Assembly: GCF_900115055.1 (NCBI RefSeq)
Contig: NZ_FOVD01000006.1
Coordinates: 62,001-126,000, forward strand
Origin: Chryseobacterium oleae
GTDB taxonomy: Bacteria; Bacteroidota; Bacteroidia; Flavobacteriales; Weeksellaceae
Direction: 5' to 3'
DNA length: 64,000 nt
Positions 1 to 8,642 of the stretch are shown here, in pieces. The position numbers and the translations under genes are program-made. Position 1 is the stretch's first letter. Each line of letters opens with the position of its first letter. The notes under the pieces were generated by a model. It did not search any database and was not told the origin of the DNA. It worked only from the letters and a program-made list of their open reading frames with translations.

Positions 1-2
1 AT

Positions 3-1088
3 ATTTCCGAGAGCAACCTCATCAGAGAAACCGTGATGAATACGGCATTAGATCCCGCAACTCCTGCGTGCGATCTTCAGCAAGCCTGTGATACAGGAAT
101 TGAGGCTGCCGTTTATATTGGAAATAAAATTGCACTGGGACAGATAGAAAGCGGTATTGCCTGTGGTGTAGAAGCCATGAGTAACATCCCGTTTGAATCT
201 GCTCCAAGATTAAGAAAAGCCCTGTTAAAAGCCAATAAAGAAAAATCGGTATTTGGAAAGTTAAAACAGCTTCTAAGCCCAAAACTGAAAGACTGGATGC
301 CGATTCCCTACAAAGGACAGGAGCCCAAAACAGGTCTGGTGATGGGTGGACACACAGAGATCACAGCCAAATATTACAATATCTCCCGCGAAGAACAGGA
401 TGAATTGGCTTTAAAAAGTCATCAGAATATGGCTAAAGCTTACGACGAAGGATTTTTTGACGATATGATTATTCCTGCTTTCGGCCTTGATAAAGACAAT
501 AATCTCCGCAGAGATACCAGCATTGATAAACTTTCCCAGCTGAAACCTGCATTTGATAAAGAAAACGGAACATTAACTGCCGGAAACTCAACCCCTTTTA
601 CAGATGGCGCATCAGCCGTTTTAATGGGCAGCGAAGAATGGGCAAATGCCAATGGCCTTCCTATTTTAGCGTATGTAACTTTCTCAGAAGTGGCAGGAAT
701 TGAATATGTGGAAAACAAACAAAATCTACTTCTGGCTCCCGTTTTTGCAGCCGACAGAATGCTTAGAAAAGCTGGAATGAGTCTTGAAGATTTTGATTAT
801 TATGAAATTCATGAAGCATTTGCCGCTCAGGTTCTGGCCACCATCAAGATCTGGGAAAATGATGATCTGGCTAAAAAATTCGGTCTGGAAAAAGCATTGG
901 GAAAAATTGACAGAAGCAAACTGAATGTAAAAGGCGGAAGTCTTGCCGTAGCGCATCCTTTTGCAGCTACAGGCGGAAGAATTATCGGTACTCTGGCCAA
1001 ACTGCTCCACGAAAAAGGAAGCGGAAAAGGATTTATCTCCATCTGCGCAGCACGTGGACAGGGTGTCACTATGATTTTAGAAAAATAA
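3..1088 (+). CDS. Acetyl-CoA C-acyltransferase (thiolase), 5' end outside the window
   Basis: The reading frame is open from the first bases, so the true start lies upstream. Thiolases cleave or form 3-ketoacyl-CoA; the FadI-like subgroup works in beta-oxidation. The visible part carries the nucleophilic cysteine context QACDTGIEA, the catalytic histidine context IHEAFAAQVLA, the NVKGGSLAVAHPFAATGGR block, and a C-terminal CAARGQG motif with the second cysteine. About 362 residues are visible, so only a short N-terminal piece is missing. A thioesterase gene follows after 10 bases and FabF after that, which suggests a fatty acyl-CoA operon. Family assignment is firm; chain-length preference and physiological direction are not visible. 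Confidence 0.93.
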   Translation: MSESNLIRETVMNTALDPATPACDLQQACDTGIEAAVYIGNKIALGQIESGIACGVEAMSNIPFESAPRLRKALLKANKEKSVFGKLKQLLSPKLKDWMPIPYKGQEPKTGLVMGGHTEITAKYYNISREEQDELALKSHQNMAKAYDEGFFDDMIIPAFGLDKDNNLRRDTSIDKLSQLKPAFDKENGTLTAGNSTPFTDGASAVLMGSEEWANANGLPILAYVTFSEVAGIEYVENKQNLLLAPVFAADRMLRKAGMSLEDFDYYEIHEAFAAQVLATIKIWENDDLAKKFGLEKALGKIDRSKLNVKGGSLAVAHPFAATGGRIIGTLAKLLHEKGSGKGFISICAARGQGVTMILEK

Positions 1089-1098
1089 AACAAAAAAT

Positions 1099-1524
1099 AT
1101 GGACAGATTAGCACAACTGCAGCAATTCATCGGAAAGGAGTTTGACCAGTCACCATCACCGTTTATGAAATGGCTCAATCCTATTGTACTTTCTGTAGAA
1201 GAAGGACATCTCGAGTTCCGGTATACGGTAAGACCGGAATGGCTGAACCCGATCGGAAATCTTCATGGCGGGGTAACGGCAGCCATCGTTGACGACATCA
1301 TTGGAGCCACCATGTTCTCCCTGAACGAAAATTCTTTCATAACAACCATCAATAATGTGATCGATTATTTTTCAACTGCAAAAGAAAATGATAATATTGT
1401 AGCCGAAACGAAAATTATAAAAAGAGGCCGGCAGTTTGTCAATGCGCAATGCGAGATATGGAACGCAGACAAAACAAGACTGATTGCCAGGGGAACCTCT
1501 AATCTATTCAAAATTAATAACTAG
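1099..1524 (+). CDS. PaaI-type hotdog-fold thioesterase
   Basis: This 141-residue protein has the size of a single hotdog domain. The segment NPIGNLHGGVTAAIVDD carries the HGG motif and downstream Asp typical of PaaI/YbgC-type acyl-CoA thioesterases, which hydrolyse acyl- or aryl-CoA thioesters in the cytoplasm. It lies 10 bases after the thiolase stop and 2 bases before fabF, so the three genes are almost certainly co-transcribed. The substrate cannot be read from the sequence. A role in removing dead-end acyl-CoA species beside the thiolase is inferred from context. Confidence 0.88.
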   Translation: MDRLAQLQQFIGKEFDQSPSPFMKWLNPIVLSVEEGHLEFRYTVRPEWLNPIGNLHGGVTAAIVDDIIGATMFSLNENSFITTINNVIDYFSTAKENDNIVAETKIIKRGRQFVNAQCEIWNADKTRLIARGTSNLFKINN

Positions 1525-1526
1525 AT

Positions 1527-2768
1527 ATGAAAAGAGTTGTCATTACAGGACTGGGCGCTGTGACGCCTTTGGGGAACAATGTCGAAGATTTTTGGCAAAA
1601 CAGTATTAACGGGGTGAGCGGAGCAGGTTTAATTACCCATTTTGATTCAGAAAAATTTAAGGTACACTTCGCCTGTGAAGTGAAAAACTTTGATCCGAAA
1701 ATTCACCTGACCCACAACGAAATAAAAAGAAGCGACCTGTTTTCACAATATGCGATGTATGCTTCCACAGAAGCTATTCAGGATTCCGGACTGGAACTGG
1801 AAAAAATGGATCCGTTTGACACCGGAGTGATCTGGGGAACCGGTCAGGGCGGCATGCTCACCTTTGAAACCGAGGTCATGAATTTTGCAGAAGGCGACGG
1901 AACCCCTAGATTTAATCCTTTCTTTGTTCCTAAGTTCATCGCCAATATGGCTTCGGGAATGATTTCTATGAAGTTTGGTCTTCAGGGAATCAACTATACT
2001 ACTATTTCAGCCTGTGCAACGGGAAATACAGCATTAATGGATGCTTTCAACTATATCCGTCTTGGAAAAGCCAAAGTAATCATCAGCGGTGGCTCTGAAG
2101 CTGCTGTGACACCAGCTTCTGTAGGAGGTTTCTCCGTTATGAAAGCCATGTCTACCCGAAATGATGATTTTGCCACTGCAAGCCGTCCTTATGATACAGA
2201 CAGAGACGGTTTTGTCATGGGTGAAGGCGCGGGTGCATTGGTTCTTGAAGAATATGAGCACGCCAAAGCAAGAGGCGCTAAAATTTACGCTGAATTAGCC
2301 GGAGCTGCTATGACCGCAGATGCTTATCACATGACGGCACCTCATCCGGATGGAGTGAGCGCGATTAAAGCGATGCAACTGGCTATGAAAGAAGCGGGAG
2401 CCAATTTAGATGATCTTGATTATCTTAATCCTCACGCTACGTCTACTCCGCTGGGAGATCTGGTAGAATTAAAAGCAATCAGCAAATTATTCGGAGGAAA
2501 CAAAAAACTTGACATCAGTGCAACAAAATCCATGACCGGACACTTATTGGGTGCGGCAGGTGCGGCGGAGGCTATTCTTTCTATTAAAGCTGTAGAAAAG
2601 GGAATTATTCCACCTACAATCAATCTTCATACTATCGACGAAAGCATTCCTAAGGATGTGAATATTGTTTTTGGAGAAGCTAAAGAGAAGAACATCAATT
2701 TCGCGCTAAGCAATGCCTTTGGATTCGGGGGACACAATGCGACTTTGGTTTTCAAGAAATTTAATTAA
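1527..2768 (+). CDS. fabF: Beta-ketoacyl-ACP synthase II
   Basis: At 413 residues this is full length for a FabF-type condensing enzyme, which extends acyl-ACP with malonyl-ACP in type II fatty acid synthesis. The catalytic triad is visible: Cys163 in ISACATGNTA, His303 in NPHATSTPLGD and His339 in KSMTGHLLGAAG. The C-terminal glycine-rich loop NAFGFGGHNA is intact. The start is 2 bases after the thioesterase stop. The link to a thiolase and a thioesterase rather than to acpP and rnc suggests a secondary KAS II copy, perhaps for specialised acyl chains, but that is inference. Confidence 0.93.
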   Translation: MKRVVITGLGAVTPLGNNVEDFWQNSINGVSGAGLITHFDSEKFKVHFACEVKNFDPKIHLTHNEIKRSDLFSQYAMYASTEAIQDSGLELEKMDPFDTGVIWGTGQGGMLTFETEVMNFAEGDGTPRFNPFFVPKFIANMASGMISMKFGLQGINYTTISACATGNTALMDAFNYIRLGKAKVIISGGSEAAVTPASVGGFSVMKAMSTRNDDFATASRPYDTDRDGFVMGEGAGALVLEEYEHAKARGAKIYAELAGAAMTADAYHMTAPHPDGVSAIKAMQLAMKEAGANLDDLDYLNPHATSTPLGDLVELKAISKLFGGNKKLDISATKSMTGHLLGAAGAAEAILSIKAVEKGIIPPTINLHTIDESIPKDVNIVFGEAKEKNINFALSNAFGFGGHNATLVFKKFN

Positions 2769-2791
2769 TTTCGTACTATACATACAGTAAC

Positions 2792-3346
2792 ATGTCCAAA
2801 TTGAAAGAAATAAGAGAGAGAAAAAATCTGACTCAGGAAGAGTTGGCCGAGAGCTCTGGTATTTCTGTCAGGACAATACAACGGATAGAAGCAGGAACCC
2901 AACCAAAAGGTCATACGCTTCGGGTTTTGGCCAAAGCTTTAGAAACAACCGAAAGCGAGTTTCAAAACATAGAAATCGAGACAAAAGATCTTGAAATTAA
3001 AGAAGATCAAATTCCTGCGAATTATTCTTTAATAAAGGTGATCAATCTTTCTTCTATCCCTTGTATGTTTCTACCTCCATTAAATATTTTGGTCCCTCTT
3101 TTTCTGATGTTTAAACTAAAACAGAAAAACGCCATCGTAAAGCAAATAATTTCTGTTCAGATCATTTATACCATATTTGCGCCTGTCACATTTCTATTGG
3201 GCATCTTCTTAAAACCCGGACCGGCACTTACAATTATCCTGATCATATTGATTGTCCTGTCCAATATATTTATTATCCTTAGAAACTCAGCTGAAATAGA
3301 CAGAAACAAAGAACTTCTTTACAAACTGAATTTCAGCCTCATATAA
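2792..3346 (+). CDS. XRE-family helix-turn-helix regulator with membrane segments
   Basis: Residues 1-60 form a Cro/CI-type HTH (LTQEELAESSGISVRTIQRIE). After an acidic linker the C-terminal half contains about three hydrophobic helices (roughly residues 85-108, 115-138 and 143-165), so the DNA-binding domain is probably tethered to the inner membrane. The gene starts 23 bases after fabF. It is followed immediately by a cluster of TTGTC repeats and a serine hydrolase gene. I infer that it senses an envelope signal and acts on those repeats. The domain call is solid; the target is a guess. Confidence 0.85.
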   Translation: MSKLKEIRERKNLTQEELAESSGISVRTIQRIEAGTQPKGHTLRVLAKALETTESEFQNIEIETKDLEIKEDQIPANYSLIKVINLSSIPCMFLPPLNILVPLFLMFKLKQKNAIVKQIISVQIIYTIFAPVTFLLGIFLKPGPALTIILIILIVLSNIFIILRNSAEIDRNKELLYKLNFSLI

Positions 3347-3348
3347 TC

Positions 3349-3431
3349 TTGTCGGATGATTGTCGGGTTTTTGTCAGGTTCTATTTTTTGTCCTAAAAAT
3401 AAGAAACCTAATCTTTGTCCTAAAAATAAGA
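3349..3431 (+). promoter_or_regulatory. Array of five TTGTC repeats, candidate operator
   Basis: TTGTC occurs at 3349, 3360, 3371, 3389 and 3416. The first three are spaced exactly 11 bases apart, about one helical turn. The last two lie inside an 18-base direct repeat (TTTGTCCTAAAAATAAGA at 3387-3404 and 3414-3431, period 27) that ends just before the serine hydrolase ATG at 3434. Helically phased half-sites between a regulator gene and its neighbour suggest a multimeric binding site. Which protein binds is inferred from position only. Confidence 0.5.
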
Positions 3432-3433
3432 CA

Positions 3434-4507
3434 ATGACAAAACTCTTTTATTTTACGCTATTATTTCTCCTTCTGTTTTCCACAAATACCAGTGCTCAGG
3501 CAGAAAAAGTAAACAGCCACTACATTACAGATTCAATTTTTGATCGTGATAAAGAAATTGAAAATTGGCTCCACGAACTTAAAGTTCCCATTCTTGGGCT
3601 TGGCATTATAGAAGGTGGCACATTAAAACAGATTAAAGTATTCGGAAAAATTAAAGACGATATTTCAGCACCTTACAATACAATTTTCAATGTAGCATCA
3701 CTTACCAAACCAATTACGGCGATGGTAGCATTACATCTGGTGAGTACGGGAAAATGGGATCTTGATGAACCGGTTTATACATACTGGACCGATCCGGATA
3801 TAGCCAATGATCCAAGGAACAAACAGTTGACGACAAGAATAATATTAAGTCATCAAACAGGCTTTCCCAACTGGAGATACATGAAAGAAAACAAAAAATT
3901 AAGTTTTGATTTTGACCCGGGAACAAAATTTCAATATTCAGGAGAAGGTTTTGAATATCTGAGAAAAGCCATTGAAAACAAATTCAAAAAACCACTGGAA
4001 CAATTAGCAAGAGAATTGATCTTTCAACCTCTAAAAATGAATGACACCAATTATATTTGGGATGAAAACACAGATAAAAACAGATTTGCCACAGGCTATG
4101 ATAAAAGTGGAAAACCGTATAAAACAGAGAAAAATAAATTGGCAAATGCCGCTGATGATCTGCATACAACAGTAGAAGATTATGGAAACTTTCTCGCCGA
4201 TATTCTTAACGGCGGACATCTTAACAATGATCTTTATATGCAGATGATGAAAAGACAGGTTCAAACCAGGGAAAACAAATACTATGGATTAGGCTTTGTC
4301 ATTTACGATCTGGGTAATGGAGAATATGCATTGTCACATGGTGGTTCAGATACAGGAACATTTTGCCTTACGATCATTTTTCCGAAAACCAAACAGGGAC
4401 TTCTGATTTTCACCAATTCAGATAACGGCTACAAAGTATTCGATAAATTACTTGCTCATTATCTGGGAGAAAACGGAAAGAAAATCATCAAGATAGAAAC
4501 TCAATAA
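3434..4507 (+). CDS. Secreted serine hydrolase of the beta-lactamase/PBP-like family
   Basis: The frame is open from 3356, but ATG 3434 is preferred because it begins a clear signal peptide (MTKLFYFTLLFLLLF, cleavage near SAQA) and the upstream part consists of the repeat array. The mature protein has the nucleophile motif SLTK (SxxK), a Tyr motif YSGEGFEYL in place of YxN, and a C-terminal HGGSD motif. This gives the class C beta-lactamase/DD-peptidase fold found in many esterases and peptidases. The length (357 residues) fits the family. Substrate is unknown. A strong terminator follows. Confidence 0.86.
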   Translation: MTKLFYFTLLFLLLFSTNTSAQAEKVNSHYITDSIFDRDKEIENWLHELKVPILGLGIIEGGTLKQIKVFGKIKDDISAPYNTIFNVASLTKPITAMVALHLVSTGKWDLDEPVYTYWTDPDIANDPRNKQLTTRIILSHQTGFPNWRYMKENKKLSFDFDPGTKFQYSGEGFEYLRKAIENKFKKPLEQLARELIFQPLKMNDTNYIWDENTDKNRFATGYDKSGKPYKTEKNKLANAADDLHTTVEDYGNFLADILNGGHLNNDLYMQMMKRQVQTRENKYYGLGFVIYDLGNGEYALSHGGSDTGTFCLTIIFPKTKQGLLIFTNSDNGYKVFDKLLAHYLGENGKKIIKIETQ

Positions 4508-4512
4508 ACAAC

Positions 4513-4540
4513 AAAAAGCAGTCAAAACTGACTGCTTTTT
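4513..4540 (+). terminator. Rho-independent terminator after the serine hydrolase gene
   Basis: A perfect 11-bp stem (4513-4523 with 4530-4540, six-base loop) has A-rich and T-rich ends, so it could stop transcription from both the serine hydrolase and the convergent cupin gene. Confidence 0.85.
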
Positions 4541-4573
4541 GCTTTTACCTTTCTTGCTTGAGATGGCAGATTC

Positions 4574-4954
4574 TTATTCAGAATCCAGTATAAAAAAATC
4601 ATCAGCATTGTCTGCCATTGGAATATATAACCGTTCCCATTGTTCTCCTTCTTCTATTTCCCAACTATGCCCCTCGCCTTCTACATCTTCTGCCAGAAGG
4701 ATAATTCCAGGTTCGATATGAAATGTGGAACCATTACTTACCTTAAACCGGATCCTTCCTTTCAGCGTTACTACATATTGCTTTCTTGGGGCAGTGTGCA
4801 CTTCTTTTTCCCATTCTTCAGTAGTCGTACTGATCCAAAAAGTTTTTGTGTTCATCTGCTTCAAAGTAGGAATTTTTCCTATTTCGAAAATACTTGTCCC
4901 GTCGGGATTATTAAGTAACCTTATGGCAGGTACAGAATCGCTTGTACTTTTCAA
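4574..4954 (-). CDS. Small cupin-domain protein
   Basis: This 126-residue protein reads as a single small beta-barrel. The segment around YVVTLKGRIRFKVSNG and the following IEPGIILLAEDVEGEGHSW match the two conserved cupin blocks, although the usual metal-ligand histidines are only partly present. No signal peptide is seen, so it is probably cytoplasmic. The reading frame opens with TTG; an internal ATG 33 codons in would remove the first strand, so the TTG is kept. It is convergent with the serine hydrolase gene. Specific function is unknown. Confidence 0.7.
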   Translation of the reverse strand: MKSTSDSVPAIRLLNNPDGTSIFEIGKIPTLKQMNTKTFWISTTTEEWEKEVHTAPRKQYVVTLKGRIRFKVSNGSTFHIEPGIILLAEDVEGEGHSWEIEEGEQWERLYIPMADNADDFFILDSE

Positions 4955-4988
4955 ATTATACTATTTTTCATACTGTTATTACTCTCAA

Positions 4989-5744
4989 TTAAGATTTCAG
5001 CCATTCCGAAGAAGAAAGGTATTTCTGATCGGGATAATAGATGAAAAGGCAGTTTCGCCCTTTTATCGTATTAATGATGGGTTGTGTCAATGCTTTCGGT
5101 ACCGCGGGACATCCCCAGCTTCTTCCGATTCTTTTGTGCATTGATGCAAATTCATCGCTTACATAATCTGCTCCGTGCATGACGATCGCTCTTCTGTAGG
5201 CTGCATCATTAAATCCTTTATCCATTCCCAGCAGTTTCAAAGAATAGCCGTTGTCTCCCTGATAAGTGGCATCCGTGATATAAAATCCCAAACTGCTCTG
5301 CAGCGAACTTTCCGTGTTAGAAAAATTCGCAGCAAATTCTTCGCCTGTATTTTTTCCGTGTGCTACCAGTGAATTGAACAGTACCTTTTTCTCGTTGGTA
5401 TCAATCACCCAAAGTCTTTTTGTATTCGAAGACATAGAAAAATCGCAGATAGTCAATAAATGCGAGTCCTGATTCAGCAATCCTGCTTTTTTTAAATTTT
5501 CAAATCCTGTTAATGCTTTTGAGAATACTTCATAATTCAATTCATGCTCAGGATCAAATGGAATTGATTTGTACAATTCTTCTGATGAAGATGCTTTAGC
5601 GGCAGTCTTCTCAGATTTCGTGTCAGCTACTTTTTCAATTTTTGCTGTATTCACATTCCCAGTCTTTGCTGCCTTTCCCGGCGAAAGATAGAATGAAGTC
5701 GTGACCATATAAACAAGGCCTAATACACTATAAATTCCTCTCAT
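4989..5744 (-). CDS. Secreted murein L,D-transpeptidase catalytic-domain (YkuD-like) protein
   Basis: The N-terminus is a hydrophobic export signal, followed by a Lys/Ala/Ser-rich linker. The C-terminal domain has the L,D-transpeptidase-like arrangement: VMHGADYV supplies the histidine and RSWGCPAVP the catalytic cysteine. The spacing and overall form match the YkuD_2 group of 'murein L,D-transpeptidase catalytic domain family' proteins rather than classical Ldt enzymes with LysM modules. The likely role is peptidoglycan cross-linking or modification in the periplasm. The enzymatic reaction is inferred from family membership. Confidence 0.85.
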   Translation of the reverse strand: MRGIYSVLGLVYMVTTSFYLSPGKAAKTGNVNTAKIEKVADTKSEKTAAKASSSEELYKSIPFDPEHELNYEVFSKALTGFENLKKAGLLNQDSHLLTICDFSMSSNTKRLWVIDTNEKKVLFNSLVAHGKNTGEEFAANFSNTESSLQSSLGFYITDATYQGDNGYSLKLLGMDKGFNDAAYRRAIVMHGADYVSDEFASMHKRIGRSWGCPAVPKALTQPIINTIKGRNCLFIYYPDQKYLSSSEWLKS

Positions 5745-5872
5745 TCAATAATATTAAATTCCAAATTAGTGAGGCAAAATTATAAAAACATAATTACCAG
5801 CCTGTTATAAACGCGGAAAGTTTAACTGAATTTAAGAAACTTTAACTTCCTGATTTCGTGAATTAAAAGGGA

Positions 5873-6400
5873 TTATTTCTCTGAATCTCCAACAAATTCC
5901 AGGCTGACAGAATTCATGCAATACCGCAGTCCCGTAGGTTTCGGACCATCATCGAAAACATGTCCCAGATGAGAATCACATCGTTTGCAGAGTACTTCTA
6001 CCCTTTCCATTCCGTAGGCTGTATCTCTTTTGTAATACACGCCTTCTTTATCGGCTTCAAAAAAGCTTGGCCATCCGCAGCTGCTGCTGAATTTCGAAGT
6101 GGACCGGAACAGATGATTACCGCAAACGGCACAATAATAGTCCCCGATCTCATCAAACTCGTTGTATTTTCCGGTAAAAGCTCTTTCCGTAGCAGCTTCT
6201 CTGGATATCGCGTATAAGTCGGGAGCAAGGATTTTTTTCCATTCCTCGTTGGGAATATCCAGTTTTGAAGTATCGGTTCTGGAGTAGTATGGATTGTTTT
6301 TTGCTTCTTTATTTTCCATAGGAACAGTTTTAACAGGCTGAAACTTCTGCGGACACGCCTGCAGAATGATTAATAATATAATGAAAGTTAAACATTTCAT
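5873..6400 (-). CDS. msrB: Peptide-methionine (R)-S-oxide reductase, lipoprotein form
   Basis: MsrB reduces the R-sulfoxide of methionine residues. Two CxxC zinc motifs (CAVCG and CKRCD), the SHLGHVFDDGP block and the catalytic cysteine in LRYCMNSVSLEF are all present. The N-terminus is a lipoprotein signal with lipobox LQAC, so the enzyme is envelope-located, unlike cytosolic MsrB. I chose ATG 6400 because it gives a compact lipoprotein signal; an alternative ATG at 6418 adds six residues. It is divergent from the DUF445 gene and shares a very short promoter region with it. Confidence 0.92.
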   Translation of the reverse strand: MKCLTFIILLIILQACPQKFQPVKTVPMENKEAKNNPYYSRTDTSKLDIPNEEWKKILAPDLYAISREAATERAFTGKYNEFDEIGDYYCAVCGNHLFRSTSKFSSSCGWPSFFEADKEGVYYKRDTAYGMERVEVLCKRCDSHLGHVFDDGPKPTGLRYCMNSVSLEFVGDSEK

Positions 6401-6436
6401 GATGAGTTTTACTTTCAATTAAACTCATCTCATGAC

Positions 6437-6453
6437 CAAATTTAGTAAATTTG
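6437..6453. promoter_or_regulatory. Back-to-back divergent -7 boxes
   Basis: CAAATTTA at 6437-6444 is TAAATTTG on the minus strand, facing msrB. TAAATTTG at 6446-6453 faces the DUF445 gene. Separated by one base they form a 17-base palindrome. Both match the Bacteroidota -7 consensus TAnnTTTG. The plus-strand box lies six bases before ATG 6459, which argues for that start and a near-leaderless mRNA. Confidence 0.5.
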
Positions 6454-6458
6454 AGAAT

Positions 6459-7703
6459 ATGAATGATGAAGCCAAAAGAAAACAACTGAGAAAATACAAA
6501 GCATTTGCCACCGGATTATTTGTCCTGATGGCCATTATTTTCATTGCCACTACCCTCCTTCAGAAATCAAACCCTTCGCATTGGTTAGGCTATGTAAGGG
6601 CTTTTTCCGAGGCAGCAATGGTAGGGGCTCTGGCAGACTGGTTCGCAGTGACCGCTTTATTCCGGCATCCGCTGGGTCTTCCGATTCCGCATACGAATCT
6701 TATTGAAAACAGTAAACAGAGGCTAGGTGACAATCTTGGAAGCTTTGTGGTCAGTAATTTTCTTTCCCCACAGAATATCCGTCCTTATATCCAGAAGCTT
6801 AAAATTTCAAACTTTGTCGGCGAATGGCTTGCTAAGGAAAAAAGCCAGGACATCCTGATCAGGAATCTTTCAGATATTGTTCTGGACATTCTCAATAAAC
6901 TTGATGATACTTCGGTAAGCCAGTTTATCAGCAAGAAAGTTTCTGAAATGACGGATGATATTAAGCTGAATAAAGTGGTTGGAAACGGGATCACTTATAT
7001 TCTGGAGAAAAATGATCATCAGAGAATCATCACCAATCTTTCCAAACAGATCAAAGAATATATTATCGAGAATGATGAAATGATCAAAGACCGCGTTGAA
7101 AAGGGAAGCTATTCATTCATTCCGTCTTTTGTTGACAATAAAATCGCTGATAAAATAGCGAGTGGACTTTCTGATTTTTTCAAAGAAATAGAAGAAGATC
7201 CGGAACATGAAATCCGCAATCTGATCACTCAAAAAATCCATGAATTCTCTACCGATCTGAAGGAAGATCCGAAATGGGATGATGAATTTAAAACCATCAA
7301 AAACGGTCTTTTGAAAAGTGATAAGTTAGACGAATATTCCAGTGACATCTGGATTTCTATCAAAAAAACATTAATGAAAGAACTTCAGGACGACCAGTCT
7401 TCACTCAAAGGCTATCTCACTAAAAACCTGAATGAATTTTCCCAAAATTTAAAAACGGACGAAAATCTTCAGAATAAAATTGATCATTGGGTAAGAGTGA
7501 CGGCTTACAAATATATCCTTAAAAATACCCACCAGTTCGGAAACCTCATCAGCTCTACCGTAGGAAACTGGCAAGGAAAAGAACTAAGCGAGAAGCTGGA
7601 ACTGGAAGTAGGAAAAGATCTGCAGTTTATCCGGGTCAACGGAACACTCGTCGGCGGATTGGTAGGACTGATCATCTACACCATTGCCAACTTCTTCATT
7701 TAA
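6459..7703 (+). CDS. DUF445 (YjiN-like) membrane protein
   Basis: The N-terminus has a hydrophobic helix (roughly residues 13-35) followed by the block AFSEAAMVGALADWFAVTAL and FRHPLGLPIPHTNLI, diagnostic of DUF445. A long charged, mostly helical middle region follows, and a C-terminal hydrophobic helix (VGGLVGLIIYTIANFF) closes the protein. The topology suggests an inner-membrane protein with a large soluble helical domain. Function is not established. ATG 6459 is preferred over 6432 because a good -7 box occupies 6446-6453. No partner gene is obvious. Confidence 0.88.
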   Translation: MNDEAKRKQLRKYKAFATGLFVLMAIIFIATTLLQKSNPSHWLGYVRAFSEAAMVGALADWFAVTALFRHPLGLPIPHTNLIENSKQRLGDNLGSFVVSNFLSPQNIRPYIQKLKISNFVGEWLAKEKSQDILIRNLSDIVLDILNKLDDTSVSQFISKKVSEMTDDIKLNKVVGNGITYILEKNDHQRIITNLSKQIKEYIIENDEMIKDRVEKGSYSFIPSFVDNKIADKIASGLSDFFKEIEEDPEHEIRNLITQKIHEFSTDLKEDPKWDDEFKTIKNGLLKSDKLDEYSSDIWISIKKTLMKELQDDQSSLKGYLTKNLNEFSQNLKTDENLQNKIDHWVRVTAYKYILKNTHQFGNLISSTVGNWQGKELSEKLELEVGKDLQFIRVNGTLVGGLVGLIIYTIANFFI

Positions 7704-7725
7704 AAAACTATTCACCAACCAAACC

Positions 7726-8613
7726 ATGAAAAAACTTTTTATTACATTATTCCTCCCTCTTTTTGTCCTCTGTTTCTGCCAGAAAGTTGAACTTAAGGCC
7801 GTAACAGATTCCTCACAAGTTTTTAAAGGCGAAATTGCGGGAGTTCCCGTTACCATGCAGCTTCATTTCGCAGGGATTGCAGATTGCAGTCTGTATCAGT
7901 ATTTTGTAGACGGCTGGTATTATTACGATAAATATCAGAAAAAGATTCCTCTGACGGGCATTTATGATTACGGAAAACTTTCTTTATATCATTTCGGAAA
8001 CAAACAAAAGCAGAATTCCAAACTATTGAAAGACCAAATCACTTCGCCTCAGAAAGTGGAAAAAACTGCAGAAATTGCGGAAGCTTTGAATCCCAAAGAG
8101 TCTATTAATTTTACGACAGATAACCCTAAAGAAAATTCTATCACCGGGAACTTTTATATGGATAAAAAAACGCAACCGGCAAAACTGTTTACCGGAAATA
8201 ATATGATTTACCGTTATAACAATTACCTGACTTTACCCAACAACAAAAAGATCAATACGTTTGATTTCATTAATAAACATGGAGGAAACCAATTGATTTC
8301 TTACGCATCGGGAGACAACGGGAACCGTATCTTATTATACTTTGAGCATTCTTCCAATTTCAATGCATGCGGAAGATGTGGTGCCAGCGAAGGGGAAAAA
8401 GGCTACAGAATTCTGTACTTTACCAAAGACTGGAATTATAAAAACTATGAAGAATTTCTGACTGAAAGCTGTCTGGAAAACATTTATGATACGATAGAAA
8501 CAAAATCTCAGGACCGGAAAATTTTAAAGTATAAAATTAAAAAATCCTCATCTACAGCAGCGTACAGTCTTACGGTAGATATAAAAAATGCCTCTGTCAT
8601 AAAGGCAAAATAA
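7726..8613 (+). CDS. Secreted protein of unknown function
   Basis: ATG 7726 opens a signal peptide (MKKLFITLFLPLFVLCFCQ); the frame extends upstream to 7684 only by overlapping the previous gene. The 295-residue product has no family I can name. It contains an N-terminal block with GIYDYGKLSLYHFG, a lysine-rich centre and a CGRCGASEG motif whose paired cysteines could form a disulfide or bind metal. It lies 22 bases after the DUF445 gene and may be co-transcribed. Function is unknown. Confidence 0.7.
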   Translation: MKKLFITLFLPLFVLCFCQKVELKAVTDSSQVFKGEIAGVPVTMQLHFAGIADCSLYQYFVDGWYYYDKYQKKIPLTGIYDYGKLSLYHFGNKQKQNSKLLKDQITSPQKVEKTAEIAEALNPKESINFTTDNPKENSITGNFYMDKKTQPAKLFTGNNMIYRYNNYLTLPNNKKINTFDFINKHGGNQLISYASGDNGNRILLYFEHSSNFNACGRCGASEGEKGYRILYFTKDWNYKNYEEFLTESCLENIYDTIETKSQDRKILKYKIKKSSSTAAYSLTVDIKNASVIKAK

Positions 8614-8639
8614 AAAAGAGAACTTTAAGCTCTCTTTTT
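8613..8639. terminator. Bidirectional terminator between convergent genes
   Basis: An A-rich/T-rich stem of about nine pairs (aaaaagaga with tctcttttt) sits in the 29-base gap between the secreted protein and the pyrD 3' end, with a T-run in either reading direction. Confidence 0.75.
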
Positions 8640-8642
8640 ATA

